64,000 bases of DNA from Christiangramia aestuarii (GTDB lineage: Bacteria; Bacteroidota; Bacteroidia; Flavobacteriales; Flavobacteriaceae), in NCBI RefSeq assembly GCF_009735585.1, contig NZ_VJVW01000001.1:330947-394946 (forward strand), read 5' to 3'. The position numbers and the translations under genes were made by a program. A model generated the notes under the pieces. That model had not been told where the DNA came from. It did no database searches and saw only the letters and a list, made by a program, of their open reading frames with translations. Numbering within the stretch: the first letter of the stretch is position 1; every line of letters begins with the position of its first letter. Positions 1 through 8,102 of the stretch are shown piece by piece.

Positions 1-779
1 ATCCTGAAACCAAGCCCACAGACCTCAACCGTCCCGGGCATATTTTTCCGCTTAAGGCAAAAGAAGGTGGCGTGCTTAGACGTACCGGGCATACCGAGGC
101 AGCGATAGACTTTGCCAGGCTGGCCGGGTTTGAACCTGCCGGAGTGATCGTGGAGATAATGAACGAAGATGGAACCATGGCCAGGTTACCCCAGTTAATG
201 GAAGTTGCCAAAAAGTTCGATCTAAAGATCGTTTCTATTGAAGACCTGGTTGCCTACAGGATGCAGCATGATTCTCTCATTGAGAAAAAAGAAGATTTTG
301 AACTGGATACAAGGTTTGGAAGGTTCAGACTAAGAGCTTATAAGCAAACAACGAATTCCCAGGTACATATCGCCCTGACCAAGGGTAGCTGGAAACCCAA
401 CGAGGAGATCATGGTGAGGGTAAACTCTACCCTTGTGAACAATGATATCCTGGGCACTCTTACCAATAATGCCGATAAAAAACTGGACGGAATGTTCCAG
501 GCCATCAATGAAGAAGGCCGCGGAGCCATTGTCTTCATCAACCCGGCGAACCAGTCTCCTAACCTGCTGAACAGGCTGGCAGAACTAAAGGAAAGTCAGA
601 AAAAGGGTGAGATAAAAGCGCCACCGGTCAAGATGGATAATAAAGACTTCGGGATTGGAGCGCAGATCCTCCATGACCTGGAGATCCATAAGATCAGGCT
701 GCTTTCTAACACTCAGCAAACAAAACGTGTGGGGATGATTGGTTACGGCCTTGAAATCACCGAATACGTAAATTACTAA
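1..779 (+). CDS. ribB: 3,4-dihydroxy-2-butanone-4-phosphate synthase with degenerate GTP cyclohydrolase II domain (5' partial)
   Basis: The reading frame is open from base 3, so the gene starts before the window; 258 residues are visible. The first part carries the RTGHTEA motif of RibB, which makes the four-carbon unit of riboflavin from ribulose 5-phosphate in the cytoplasm. The second part aligns with GTP cyclohydrolase II (EEGRG and DFGIGAQIL...IRLLSN segments) but has no cysteine at all, so the zinc site of an active RibA is missing. I infer only RibB activity, with the C-terminal part structural. The stop shares four bases with the convergent nitroreductase gene. The family is certain; the loss of the second activity is inferred from the missing residues. 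Confidence 0.93.
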   Translation, partial: PETKPTDLNRPGHIFPLKAKEGGVLRRTGHTEAAIDFARLAGFEPAGVIVEIMNEDGTMARLPQLMEVAKKFDLKIVSIEDLVAYRMQHDSLIEKKEDFELDTRFGRFRLRAYKQTTNSQVHIALTKGSWKPNEEIMVRVNSTLVNNDILGTLTNNADKKLDGMFQAINEEGRGAIVFINPANQSPNLLNRLAELKESQKKGEIKAPPVKMDNKDFGIGAQILHDLEIHKIRLLSNTQQTKRVGMIGYGLEITEYVNY

Positions 780-1408
780 TCGATCTCGATGATGACCTCA
801 TCCAGGGGTCTTCTTACTTTTTTGAATTTAGAGAATTCGTCATCTTCGGCACGGTAACCTACGGGTAAAACTAAGACCGAGCGAAGGTTCTTATCGGGTA
901 AGCTTAGGAATTCATCATATTTTTCAGGTTCAAAACCTTCCATGGGGCAGGCGTCGATCTCTTCAGAAGCACAAACGGTAAGCAAGGTTCCCAACGCCAG
1001 GTAGGCCTGGTTGGTAGCCCAGGCGTGGATCTCTTCTTCAGCCTTGGTCTTAAAATCGTTTACCAGGAATTCGTGAAAAGGTTTAATGATCTCCTCCGGG
1101 GTTTCCCTTACATGCTTTACCCTTTTGAAATAATTGGTAATAAATTCCTCGTCCACCTTATCTTCGATACATATCACCAGTACATGAGAAGCGGTGTTTA
1201 CCTGCTGCTGGTTATAGGAGAAATCCCTTAGTTTGGATTGAAGCTCCTTATTGGAAATAATGAGCATTTTTAGAGGCTGTAATCCGTAAGATGTAGCCGT
1301 AAGGTTAAAGGCCTTTTTGAGGACCTCTATTTTATCTTCAGAAAGAATTTTAGACTCGTCGAATTTCTTGGTCGCATAGCGCCAGTTCAAAGCTTTTATA
1401 TTACTCAT
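776..1408 (-). CDS. NAD(P)H-dependent nitroreductase family oxidoreductase
   Basis: A 210-residue flavoprotein of the NfsB-like nitroreductase family, which uses FMN and NAD(P)H to reduce nitro or quinone compounds in the cytoplasm. Visible marks are RYATKKFD near the N-terminus (FMN phosphate contact), the SYGLQP segment, CPMEGF and the closing GYRAEDD...KVRRP stretch. I chose the ATG at 1408; the open frame runs 37 codons further up, but that extension is low-complexity and crosses an exact -7 box at 1431-1438. It runs convergent to ribB with a four-base CTAA shared by both stops, and divergent to the SanA-like gene. The physiological substrate cannot be told. Confidence 0.9.
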   Translation of the reverse strand: MSNIKALNWRYATKKFDESKILSEDKIEVLKKAFNLTATSYGLQPLKMLIISNKELQSKLRDFSYNQQQVNTASHVLVICIEDKVDEEFITNYFKRVKHVRETPEEIIKPFHEFLVNDFKTKAEEEIHAWATNQAYLALGTLLTVCASEEIDACPMEGFEPEKYDEFLSLPDKNLRSVLVLPVGYRAEDDEFSKFKKVRRPLDEVIIEID

Positions 1409-1430
1409 AACGCATTCAAATAATATTTTA

Positions 1431-1438
1431 CAAATGTA
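1431..1438 (-). promoter_or_regulatory. Bacteroidota -7 box for the nitroreductase gene
   Basis: On the minus strand this reads TACATTTG, an exact fit to the TAnnTTTG element of Bacteroidota primary sigma promoters. It lies 22 bases before the chosen ATG. No TTG is found at the ideal -33 distance; the nearest is 14 bases upstream, so the call rests on the -7 box and position alone. Confidence 0.4.
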
Positions 1439-1532
1439 CACAATGTTAAAGGCAAGACCGGCGTTAGCCCATAAATTAATCTGATACATCCAATTTTTAT
1501 GGCTATCTTCGGTATACATTCATCGATCTAAA

Positions 1533-2165
1533 ATGCGGCGATTAAAAAAAATCATCCTGTTCTCGGTTATCGGCCTGGTGCTCATAATTTTCGTTATCCT
1601 GGGCATCGAAGCTACCTTCCAGAGACAAACCCAGGACCTTATTTACAAAGAGATTTCTGAGATCCCTCATTCTGAAACGGTGATCATTCTTGGTGCCAGT
1701 GTACATGCAGACGGGAAACTATCGCCTATTCTGAAAGACCGGGTAGACACAGCTATCAAACTATATGAAAATGGCATCGTAGAAAACTTCCTCGTTACCG
1801 GTGATCACAGGAGCGACGATTATAACGAGGTAGCGGCCATGACAAACTATCTTCAGAAGAACGGCATCGATAAAAGTCTTATCACTTCAGACCATGCCGG
1901 CCTGGATACCTATGATAGTATGTACCGTGCAGGCAGGGTGTTCAATATCGAAGACGCTATCGTGGTCACCCAGAACTTCCACCTTCCCAGAACCCTTTTT
2001 ATTGCCCAGAACCTTGGACTGGATTATCATGGATTTGCCGCAGACCAGAGCGCTTATCAAACCGAATACCGACTTAAACAAAGGGAAAAACTGGCCAATT
2101 TAAAGGCCCTATGGGAAGTACTTCTAAAGAAAAAACCCCATTCCTTACAGGCATTTATCCATTAG
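1533..2165 (+). CDS. SanA/YdcF-like DUF218 membrane-anchored protein
   Basis: A 210-residue protein with one N-terminal membrane helix (about residues 7-25) followed by a DUF218 domain. The family marks are clear: GASVHADG (54-61), the TGD turn (89-91), a conserved Glu at 99, the TYDSMYRA stretch and QNFHLPR (147-153). In Escherichia coli SanA is an inner-membrane protein that affects envelope permeability to vancomycin; the chemistry of the family is unsettled. The domain here should face the periplasm. It starts divergently from the nitroreductase gene and is followed by a small membrane protein gene. Family assignment is firm; the function is not. Confidence 0.85.
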   Translation: MRRLKKIILFSVIGLVLIIFVILGIEATFQRQTQDLIYKEISEIPHSETVIILGASVHADGKLSPILKDRVDTAIKLYENGIVENFLVTGDHRSDDYNEVAAMTNYLQKNGIDKSLITSDHAGLDTYDSMYRAGRVFNIEDAIVVTQNFHLPRTLFIAQNLGLDYHGFAADQSAYQTEYRLKQREKLANLKALWEVLLKKKPHSLQAFIH

Positions 2166-2239
2166 GAATAGACCTCAATAAGGCAACCCATCGCATTTTT
2201 GGTATATTAGGATATTACTAACTACTAAAAACAATCAAC

Positions 2240-2596
2240 ATGTTCCAGTGGATAATCCATATCCTTATCGACGCGCTAGTTCTGCTCGTCGCTGCAAAAC
2301 TGATCTCCAGAGTTCATTTAAGCGGATTCAAATCTGCTTTGATAGTCGCGATCATCATCGGAATTCTAAGCTTTCTGTTAAGCTGGCTGCTTACGGCAAT
2401 TCTAAATATTGCCACCCTTGGTATCTTTTACTTCCTGGGACTGGGCTTTATCACCAGGGTGATCGTTAACGCGATCATCATCGAGATCGCAGATAAACTG
2501 ACTTCAGATTTTAAAACCGATGGTTTTGGAGCCTCGGTGCTCCTGGCTTTTGTGATAGCTGTTTTCAGCTTGATAACGGATGCATTGCTATTTTAA
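2240..2596 (+). CDS. Small four-helix membrane protein, phage-holin-4 / YvlD-like
   Basis: This 118-residue, highly hydrophobic protein has about four predicted membrane segments (roughly 5-22, 33-52, 55-80, 96-117), separated by a basic turn near residue 25 and a short polar loop with the KTDGFGAS stretch. Length and pattern match the membrane proteins grouped as phage holin family 4 (Pfam Phage_holin_4_2), which are common on bacterial chromosomes away from prophage. There are no phage genes nearby, so a lysis role is unlikely. It stands alone between the SanA-like and HAD genes on the same strand; its function is unknown. Confidence 0.7.
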   Translation: MFQWIIHILIDALVLLVAAKLISRVHLSGFKSALIVAIIIGILSFLLSWLLTAILNIATLGIFYFLGLGFITRVIVNAIIIEIADKLTSDFKTDGFGASVLLAFVIAVFSLITDALLF

Positions 2597-2686
2597 AAAA
2601 ATACCGGGTGAATGATTTCATCCGGTATACTTATATCTTCAGCTTATAAGCTTGGCTTATGGTAGAAGCAGGAAATTTAATCCAGA

Positions 2687-2721
2687 TTTAATCCTATTCC
2701 CGGCACATTAGTCTATTTTTG
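2687..2721 (+). promoter_or_regulatory. Promoter for the HAD phosphatase gene
   Basis: An exact -7 box, TATTTTTG, lies at 2714-2721, twenty bases before the ATG. A TTTA at 2687-2690 sits 23 bases upstream and is a weak -33 candidate. The placement gives a leader of roughly 15 bases. Confidence 0.42.
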
Positions 2722-2740
2722 ATCTTTTAAAATCAGAACC

Positions 2741-3535
2741 ATGATCAAACTTATTGTAACCGATGTTGACGGAACCCTGCTGAATGATAATCACGAGTTA
2801 CACCCCGATTTCTGGAAGGTAGAAGAACAGCTCACCAAAAATGGGATCTTGTTTTCCATCGCCAGTGGGCGGCAGTTCTATAACCTGGAATCTAAGTTTG
2901 ACAGGATCAAGGACAGGACCATGTTCTTTGCCGAAAATGGCACCTATGTATCCCATCGTGGGAAGGAACTCTATGTAAATCCCATAGACGAAAAAGCCGC
3001 GAAAGAATTCATTGAAATGGGAAGAGAGCTGGAAAAGACCAATCTGGTGCTATGCGGAAAATCTTCAGCTTATATTGAAACCAGTGATGAAGGTTTCAGA
3101 AAGGAAATATCTAAGTTTTATGAAAGGCTGCAGGTGGTTGATGATCTTACCAAGGTTGAGGACACTTACCTTAAAGTGACGCTTTGCAATTTTGATGGGG
3201 TCGAAGAGAATACCTTTCCGCATTTTGTAGATTATACCGACAGGTATAAAGTTGCCATCGCTGCAAAAGTATTTATAGACATTACGGCACTGGATGCGAA
3301 TAAAGGAAATGCCATAAAAGGAATCCAGAAAGAACTTGGGATTAGTCCCGAGGAAACCCTTGTGTTTGGCGATTATTTGAATGACCTGGAAATGATGCAG
3401 GTGGCAAAGCATAGCTACGCCATGAAAAATGCTCATCCAGAGATCATCGAGGCCAGTAATTTTGTTACCAGCCACGATAATAACAATAATGGCGTATTAA
3501 GAACTATTGAGGACCTGGGACTACTCAGGGCTTAA
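2741..3535 (+). CDS. Cof-type HAD-superfamily phosphatase
   Basis: A 264-residue cytoplasmic phosphatase of the Cof/YwpJ class, which removes phosphate from small metabolites such as sugar phosphates or nucleotides. All four HAD motifs can be read: D8-V-D10-G-T (nucleophile and acid/base), S42-G-R (motif II), K188 in NKGNAIKG (motif III) and G210-D211 with N214-D215 (motif IV, metal). The C2-type cap lies between about residues 80 and 180. The last four bases, TTAA, also provide the stop of the convergent gene. The substrate cannot be predicted. Confidence 0.92.
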   Translation: MIKLIVTDVDGTLLNDNHELHPDFWKVEEQLTKNGILFSIASGRQFYNLESKFDRIKDRTMFFAENGTYVSHRGKELYVNPIDEKAAKEFIEMGRELEKTNLVLCGKSSAYIETSDEGFRKEISKFYERLQVVDDLTKVEDTYLKVTLCNFDGVEENTFPHFVDYTDRYKVAIAAKVFIDITALDANKGNAIKGIQKELGISPEETLVFGDYLNDLEMMQVAKHSYAMKNAHPEIIEASNFVTSHDNNNNGVLRTIEDLGLLRA

Positions 3536-4296
3536 TTAATGATGATATTGGTTTTATCGAGCCCCGTATTTCCCGTTTCAGGGTCGTAGGCATAAATAAG
3601 GATTTCGTATAGTCCCTTTTCCAGTTTCATTTCTGCACTAAAAGTGCTAGGTTTATCTTTCTGAACCATTTCGATTTCCTTCGCAATTCCTTCTTCCGAA
3701 GTTACGATGGCCGTTACTTCGTACTGGTTGGCATCCCAGATCCCGCCTTCGGTAACGGGGCAACCGCACATCATGACCACATTCGCTAACAGCTCTATAT
3801 CATTTGATGAGGCAATCCTTTCGTGGGTTTGAGGAGAAATTATATCTACTACAAAGCCTGGAATTTCAAGAACCAGTCCGTCACCAGTAATATGTTTTCC
3901 AGGTATTACCCAGAGCTGTGTGCTGCTGAGCACCGTCGCCTGTTTCTTGTTAATTGGCGCATAGGCTTCAACTGTTACAAAGGTTGGTTGCTCAATATCG
4001 AGCTTGGCATTAAAGCCAGCGGTCTCATTATCAGACAAAGTTGAATTCCTTTTCCAGTTCTGTTTCATGATCTTATCCGTATTGCCGGTACTGCCGGTGG
4101 TAATACCCTCAGCCAGTACCTCCCCGGTTAAATCATCTTTTACCAGGATATGAGCCCCACCGATGGAACTACCTATAAATTTGGCATCCTTGGCTTTAGC
4201 CCTTATCATAAGGTTCGTTTCCTGGGCCTGAATACAGACCGAAGTGAGCATCAAAAAAAGGACAAGAAAAAGCCGGTAAATATCAAATCTCTTCAT
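3532..4296 (-). CDS. Secreted protein of unknown function with a CGCP motif
   Basis: I do not recognise this family. The 254-residue product starts with a clear signal peptide (MKRFDIYRLFL..., cleavage after QAQ near residue 25), so it acts in the periplasm or outside. The middle part resembles beta-rich domains. The most striking feature is VMMCGCPVTEGGIWD, with Cys177 and Cys179 in a CGC pair that could bind metal or be redox active; the C-terminus (residues 200-254) looks like an immunoglobulin-like or FixH-like fold. The ATG at 4296 was preferred over one three codons upstream because it gives a standard signal peptide. It lies 44 bases after the L,D-transpeptidase gene on the same strand, so the two may be co-transcribed. 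Confidence 0.75.
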   Translation of the reverse strand: MKRFDIYRLFLVLFLMLTSVCIQAQETNLMIRAKAKDAKFIGSSIGGAHILVKDDLTGEVLAEGITTGSTGNTDKIMKQNWKRNSTLSDNETAGFNAKLDIEQPTFVTVEAYAPINKKQATVLSSTQLWVIPGKHITGDGLVLEIPGFVVDIISPQTHERIASSNDIELLANVVMMCGCPVTEGGIWDANQYEVTAIVTSEEGIAKEIEMVQKDKPSTFSAEMKLEKGLYEILIYAYDPETGNTGLDKTNIIIN

Positions 4297-4340
4297 AAGA
4301 ATCAATGTTTACCGGCTAAGTTAATTAAAAACTAATTCAA

Positions 4341-5279
4341 TTAAACCTTGGCTAATTCTGCTTCAGTTTCTTTTGAAGCTATATTGTGGAAATTCTTAGG
4401 GTCATTCTGATAATTCTCCACATATTCTTTAAGTGTATCTAGTTCTTCCTGAGTAAGATCATTGGCCTTCATGTTCTGGGAAAGCTTGATCCACGGTTTT
4501 TCAGCAGAATAATCATATTCTCCAAAGACCATAAAAGGAGTTCCATTTCTGGCAATCCTGGAACCTTTCACTTCCCACATATCTGCCCAATCGAAAATAT
4601 ACTTGGCGTCATCCATATAAAGTCTTACACAACCGTGACTGGCCGGGTATCCGGGAAGGGCATACTGGTGCACTCCTACCCCTTCAAAATTCATGAAATT
4701 GAAATAATAGGGCAGGATCCATGACGCATCTACAGTACTAACCTTACGTTTTGCCTTGTAATTCCCGTAATTTAAACCGCTTGGCGTCCTGGTAGAGCTT
4801 TTACCGGTACTCACCGGTCCCCATTTCACCAGGTTCCCATTTTCATAAAGCCCAAAGGCCTGAACCCTTTTATTAATTAGGACGGTTTTTGGGATACACC
4901 CAAGCGTATTGATATGTTGCGGGAAGGGGCTATAGGTATTAAAATCTTCTGAAGCACATTCGGGAACAATTATCGGCCTATTAGGTCTCAATCTATTCTT
5001 CTCGATCCTGTTCAGGGCCAGAATGGTTTTTAATTGGTCTTCAGAATATGATTTGAAAAGGCTATCGATATCTGCCCGGGTATTAAGAGAATCAATTGTA
5101 TAACTGATCTCTTTTCGGAAGATTTTAGGGTCTTTTTTCACAATCGGGTTTCTCATCGACAACTCTTTAGATTGTGAAACTGAAGGTTCTACTACCTGCG
5201 TATTAGAATTACAGGCAAGAAAAAGGGCACTACATAAAAATAATAACGAAAATTTACTAAAAGCATCTAAGCGTTTCAT
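4341..5279 (-). CDS. L,D-transpeptidase (YkuD) lipoprotein
   Basis: A 312-residue lipoprotein that should form 3-3 cross-links in peptidoglycan or attach proteins to it. The signal peptide ends in a lipobox with Cys23 (LFLAC). The YkuD domain (about 130-235) carries the catalytic signature HQYALPGYPASHGCVRLY, with His215 and the nucleophile Cys217. The ATG at 5279 was chosen because the 13 codons before it would spoil the lipoprotein signal. The N-terminal part (30-125) is a helical region of unknown role. It is probably the first gene of a two-gene unit with the CGCP-motif secreted protein. Confidence 0.92.
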   Translation of the reverse strand: MKRLDAFSKFSLLFLCSALFLACNSNTQVVEPSVSQSKELSMRNPIVKKDPKIFRKEISYTIDSLNTRADIDSLFKSYSEDQLKTILALNRIEKNRLRPNRPIIVPECASEDFNTYSPFPQHINTLGCIPKTVLINKRVQAFGLYENGNLVKWGPVSTGKSSTRTPSGLNYGNYKAKRKVSTVDASWILPYYFNFMNFEGVGVHQYALPGYPASHGCVRLYMDDAKYIFDWADMWEVKGSRIARNGTPFMVFGEYDYSAEKPWIKLSQNMKANDLTQEELDTLKEYVENYQNDPKNFHNIASKETEAELAKV

Positions 5280-5671
5280 TGTAATAGTAGTTTTGATTTG
5301 TGGTATGAAATTACGCACATACCTTCGAGATGCCTGCTAATAAGGAGTTAAGCCTTTGTTGATATTATGATAATTAACCCTTTTTTAGAATGACCGGGAA
5401 GGTTTTTATCAAAATTTATCTTAAGATTTAACTAAAGCTTAGAGATACTAAAATCTCATCTATCGTAAATTGCAGAGTTTTAGACCAAAAGGTTAGGATC
5501 AAAAAATACCCTACATTTCTTATCACCCCTTTTGAGCTCTGGCGAAACGAAACTTAATAGCATTCAAGCAGCAGGAAAGTCTTCTTCACATCCGAAGTTA
5601 TTGCCAGGCAATGAACGGAGCATTCATCGGCCCGATCTTATATAACCTATCCAATTAATTCGATCAAAAAA
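5280..5671. other. Intergenic region without a gene
   Basis: About 390 bases separate the leftward L,D-transpeptidase gene from the rightward lipoprotein cluster, so promoters for both must lie here. I find no open frame with coding character and no tRNA. The only symmetric element is a short palindrome ATTGCC-A-GGCAAT at 5600-5612, about 60 bases before the lipoprotein start, which could be an operator. No exact TAnnTTTG box lies at a sensible distance from either gene. Confidence 0.5.
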
Positions 5672-6781
5672 ATGAATAAATTTTACAAATTCATCTGGGG
5701 TGCCGTAGTCTTATTTCTAGTCAGCGCTTGCGCCTCAGATGATGACCGGCCCGATCCGGGAGATGACCCTAACCTTTTAATCTCAAAAGTTAGATTTGAA
5801 AAAGACCTGAGCATCATTGAAAATGCTGGAGAAACAGAGATCAAACTGCTTCTTGAACCGGCAGCCAGGACCAGTGGCGAGATCAAAGTGAGGTTGCAGG
5901 TTCCCGATGAAATAAACCTTGGAACCAATCCAGGGATGATTGATAATTATATAAGCCTGCAGATTGAAAAAGGAGCTGCCAGCGCTTCATTTAAGGTAAT
6001 ACCAGAAAATGATGAGCTGCTAAAAGGGCATCAGGAATTCAGCATCACTTTCGGCCCCATGAGCAGCGGTTTCCGTAAGTCTGAAGAAGGCCAGGAAATG
6101 TTACTCAGTATTATCGATGATGAGCTGGACGGGAAACCAAAAAGCTTTGCCGGTGGAGGCATAAAAGTGGAATATAAATATTCGCAAAATGGCAAAATTA
6201 GTCGGGTAACCAATAAATATTCACATGGCTATGAAGATCATACTACCTACCATTATAATTCTAGTGGTACTATTCTGGAGACGATTCATCAAGCTACTTC
6301 CGCAGTCATTAAGAACAAATATTACTGGGAAGAAGACAAACTCGTTAGGTCTGAAGAGTTTATTGGAGAAGAAATGCGGGCCTATAGTCTCTACGATTAT
6401 GATGAGGCCGGGAATATAGGCAGCAAGGTGGTTTATCTGAAAAATGACCAGGGCGATTTCAAGGAAAACTTCGTTTATGTTTACCTGTATTTTGACACAG
6501 GAAACTTCTACAAACAGATCATTTACCTAAAGGTGGACACAGAAGAGGAGTACGCCCTCATCTCTAGCAGGAGCTATGAAAATTACCTGGACAAACCAAA
6601 CTTATTTCCTGTAAACCAGGTGGTGCCCGGTATTATGACCCAGCATAATCTGCCCGGCCTGTACCGATTGGAGGAGAACGGTGTGGATTTTAGCTTTGAA
6701 TTCACCTATGAATACAATGAAAAAGGATATGCCGTTAAGCGTGTGACCGATGGTGAAGTGATCACCTACGAATATTATTAA
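5672..6781 (+). CDS. Tandem lipoprotein paralogue 1 (Calx-beta-like plus YD-type repeats)
   Basis: A 369-residue lipoprotein (lipobox VSAC, Cys20) followed by the acidic DDD stretch common in Bacteroidota surface lipoproteins. Residues about 40-150 look like a Calx-beta-type Ig fold and end in IDDELDGKPK. Residues 160-369 contain many Tyr-Asp/Tyr-Asn elements (YDEAGN, YNEKGY, YEYY) like wall-associated YD/RHS repeats. It closes with PGIMTQHNLPG and a FTYEYNEKGYAVKR block shared with the next two genes. I do not know a function; surface binding or adhesion is a guess. It is the first of three tandem copies. Confidence 0.8.
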   Translation: MNKFYKFIWGAVVLFLVSACASDDDRPDPGDDPNLLISKVRFEKDLSIIENAGETEIKLLLEPAARTSGEIKVRLQVPDEINLGTNPGMIDNYISLQIEKGAASASFKVIPENDELLKGHQEFSITFGPMSSGFRKSEEGQEMLLSIIDDELDGKPKSFAGGGIKVEYKYSQNGKISRVTNKYSHGYEDHTTYHYNSSGTILETIHQATSAVIKNKYYWEEDKLVRSEEFIGEEMRAYSLYDYDEAGNIGSKVVYLKNDQGDFKENFVYVYLYFDTGNFYKQIIYLKVDTEEEYALISSRSYENYLDKPNLFPVNQVVPGIMTQHNLPGLYRLEENGVDFSFEFTYEYNEKGYAVKRVTDGEVITYEYY

Positions 6782-6890
6782 AGTAGAGAAAACAGGTATC
6801 GCAATCTGTTAAATGCTGCCTTTAAGATTTATATAAGCCTGAATCTATCCTGAGGACCGCCTATGCCGGGTTGATTAAAAAAACTCAGTG

Positions 6891-8042
6891 ATGAAAACGA
6901 TTATTAAATTAAGCGGATATCTGCTGTTAACAGCATTATTGATTGGCTGTTCAGAAGATGATGAATCACCCCTCGAAGATGGCCCACGATTTACGACCGT
7001 AAAGCTTTTTAAAGAAGTATTTATTGACGAAAATGGAGGGCCGCAGGAAATTGTAATCCCTTTTGGTACCTATGCCTATACTGACGGTAGTTTTGACCTG
7101 CAGTTAATTACAGAGGACGAGGTCAATTTCGAAACCATACCAGAAATGGTGAATGGAGTGATTAAATTTGAGGTAGAAAAGGGAGGTTCTAAAGCAATAC
7201 TTAGTATTATTCCTAAAGATGATGCCATTACCAATGGATTTCTTGAATATAGGTTTAGGATAAATGCTTTAAGTGAATTTTTCAGGAAAATGGATGATAG
7301 GAACCTATATCTGGGAGTGCGAGATGATGAGCTCAACGGAATGCCAAAAGGCATGAAGATAGCTTACGATTATGGAGAAGTCATATATGAATACTTCTAC
7401 AATTCAGAAAGGAAACTTCTGAAGATCGAGCGACAAACTCCTAGCGATTGGGGACCTTTTAAATCTGTTTCTAAATATTCTTACGACCAGGACGGTAAAC
7501 TTTCCACGATCATGACAGGCTATGATTATTCAGACCTGGAACCAGTTTTTGATCAGAAAACCATTTATAACTGGGAGAATGACAGGATCCTATCTACTGA
7601 ATTTTATATCCTTACTGAAAAACAGGAACAAACTTTTTATACCTACGATGAGAAAGGAAATGTAATTACTAAGGAATCTTTTTCATTTTTTGGCCAATCT
7701 GAAAAAAGAATATTTTACAGATCTGCCTTCACGTATAATAATAACAATGAACTGGTTAAAGTACACAATACCGAATATTACTATCCAAATGAGTGGTATC
7801 CCGATGAAGGTGAAACCAATACTTTTATCACCTATGACAACTATTTGGAATATTCCCACACTTTCCCTTTTAACGAAATAATTCCAGGAGTAATCTTTCC
7901 AAAGAACTTACCGGGTACGATGAAATCTGAAGGTGACGGACTCCAAACGCAAATCTTTAACTACACCTATGAGTTCGATTCAGAGGGAAAAGTAACTCAA
8001 AGGAGTACCACAGATGAATTTATAGTTTTTGAATACCAGTAA
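6891..8042 (+). CDS. Tandem lipoprotein paralogue 2
   Basis: A 383-residue lipoprotein (lipobox LLIGC, Cys20) with the same architecture as its neighbours: a Calx-beta-like segment containing VEKGGSKAILSIIPKDD and ending RDDELNGMPKG, then a YD-type repeat region, then the shared closing block PGVIFPKNLPG...YTYEFDSEGKVTQR. The ATG at 6891 follows an in-frame GTG at 6888 and gives a normal signal peptide. The YD section is rich in Tyr, Asn and Asp (for example FTYNNNNELVKV). It lies 109 bases after copy 1 and 60 before copy 3. Function unknown. Confidence 0.8.
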   Translation: MKTIIKLSGYLLLTALLIGCSEDDESPLEDGPRFTTVKLFKEVFIDENGGPQEIVIPFGTYAYTDGSFDLQLITEDEVNFETIPEMVNGVIKFEVEKGGSKAILSIIPKDDAITNGFLEYRFRINALSEFFRKMDDRNLYLGVRDDELNGMPKGMKIAYDYGEVIYEYFYNSERKLLKIERQTPSDWGPFKSVSKYSYDQDGKLSTIMTGYDYSDLEPVFDQKTIYNWENDRILSTEFYILTEKQEQTFYTYDEKGNVITKESFSFFGQSEKRIFYRSAFTYNNNNELVKVHNTEYYYPNEWYPDEGETNTFITYDNYLEYSHTFPFNEIIPGVIFPKNLPGTMKSEGDGLQTQIFNYTYEFDSEGKVTQRSTTDEFIVFEYQ

Positions 8043-8056
8043 ATAAATTCAGAATC

Positions 8057-8081
8057 AAGGCGGGGCCCCAAGCTCCGCCTT
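8057..8081 (+). repeat. GC-rich hairpin between lipoprotein paralogues 2 and 3
   Basis: AAGGCGG at 8057-8063 pairs perfectly with CCGCCTT at 8075-8081 around an 11-base loop. There is no run of T after it, so it is not a normal terminator. It may protect the 3' end of the upstream message or act as a partial attenuator between the two genes. Confidence 0.5.
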
Positions 8082-8102
8082 AATCAACAAAATCGATATG
8101 TC

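Noticed and set aside
1533-2165. Vancomycin resistance gene
   Set aside because: SanA-like proteins affect permeability in E. coli; this is not a resistance determinant of the van type and Gram-negative cells are not a usual target.
2240-2596. A holin gene as a sign of prophage
   Set aside because: The small membrane protein fits the phage-holin-4 family, but no phage gene lies within 60 kb and the family is common on chromosomes.
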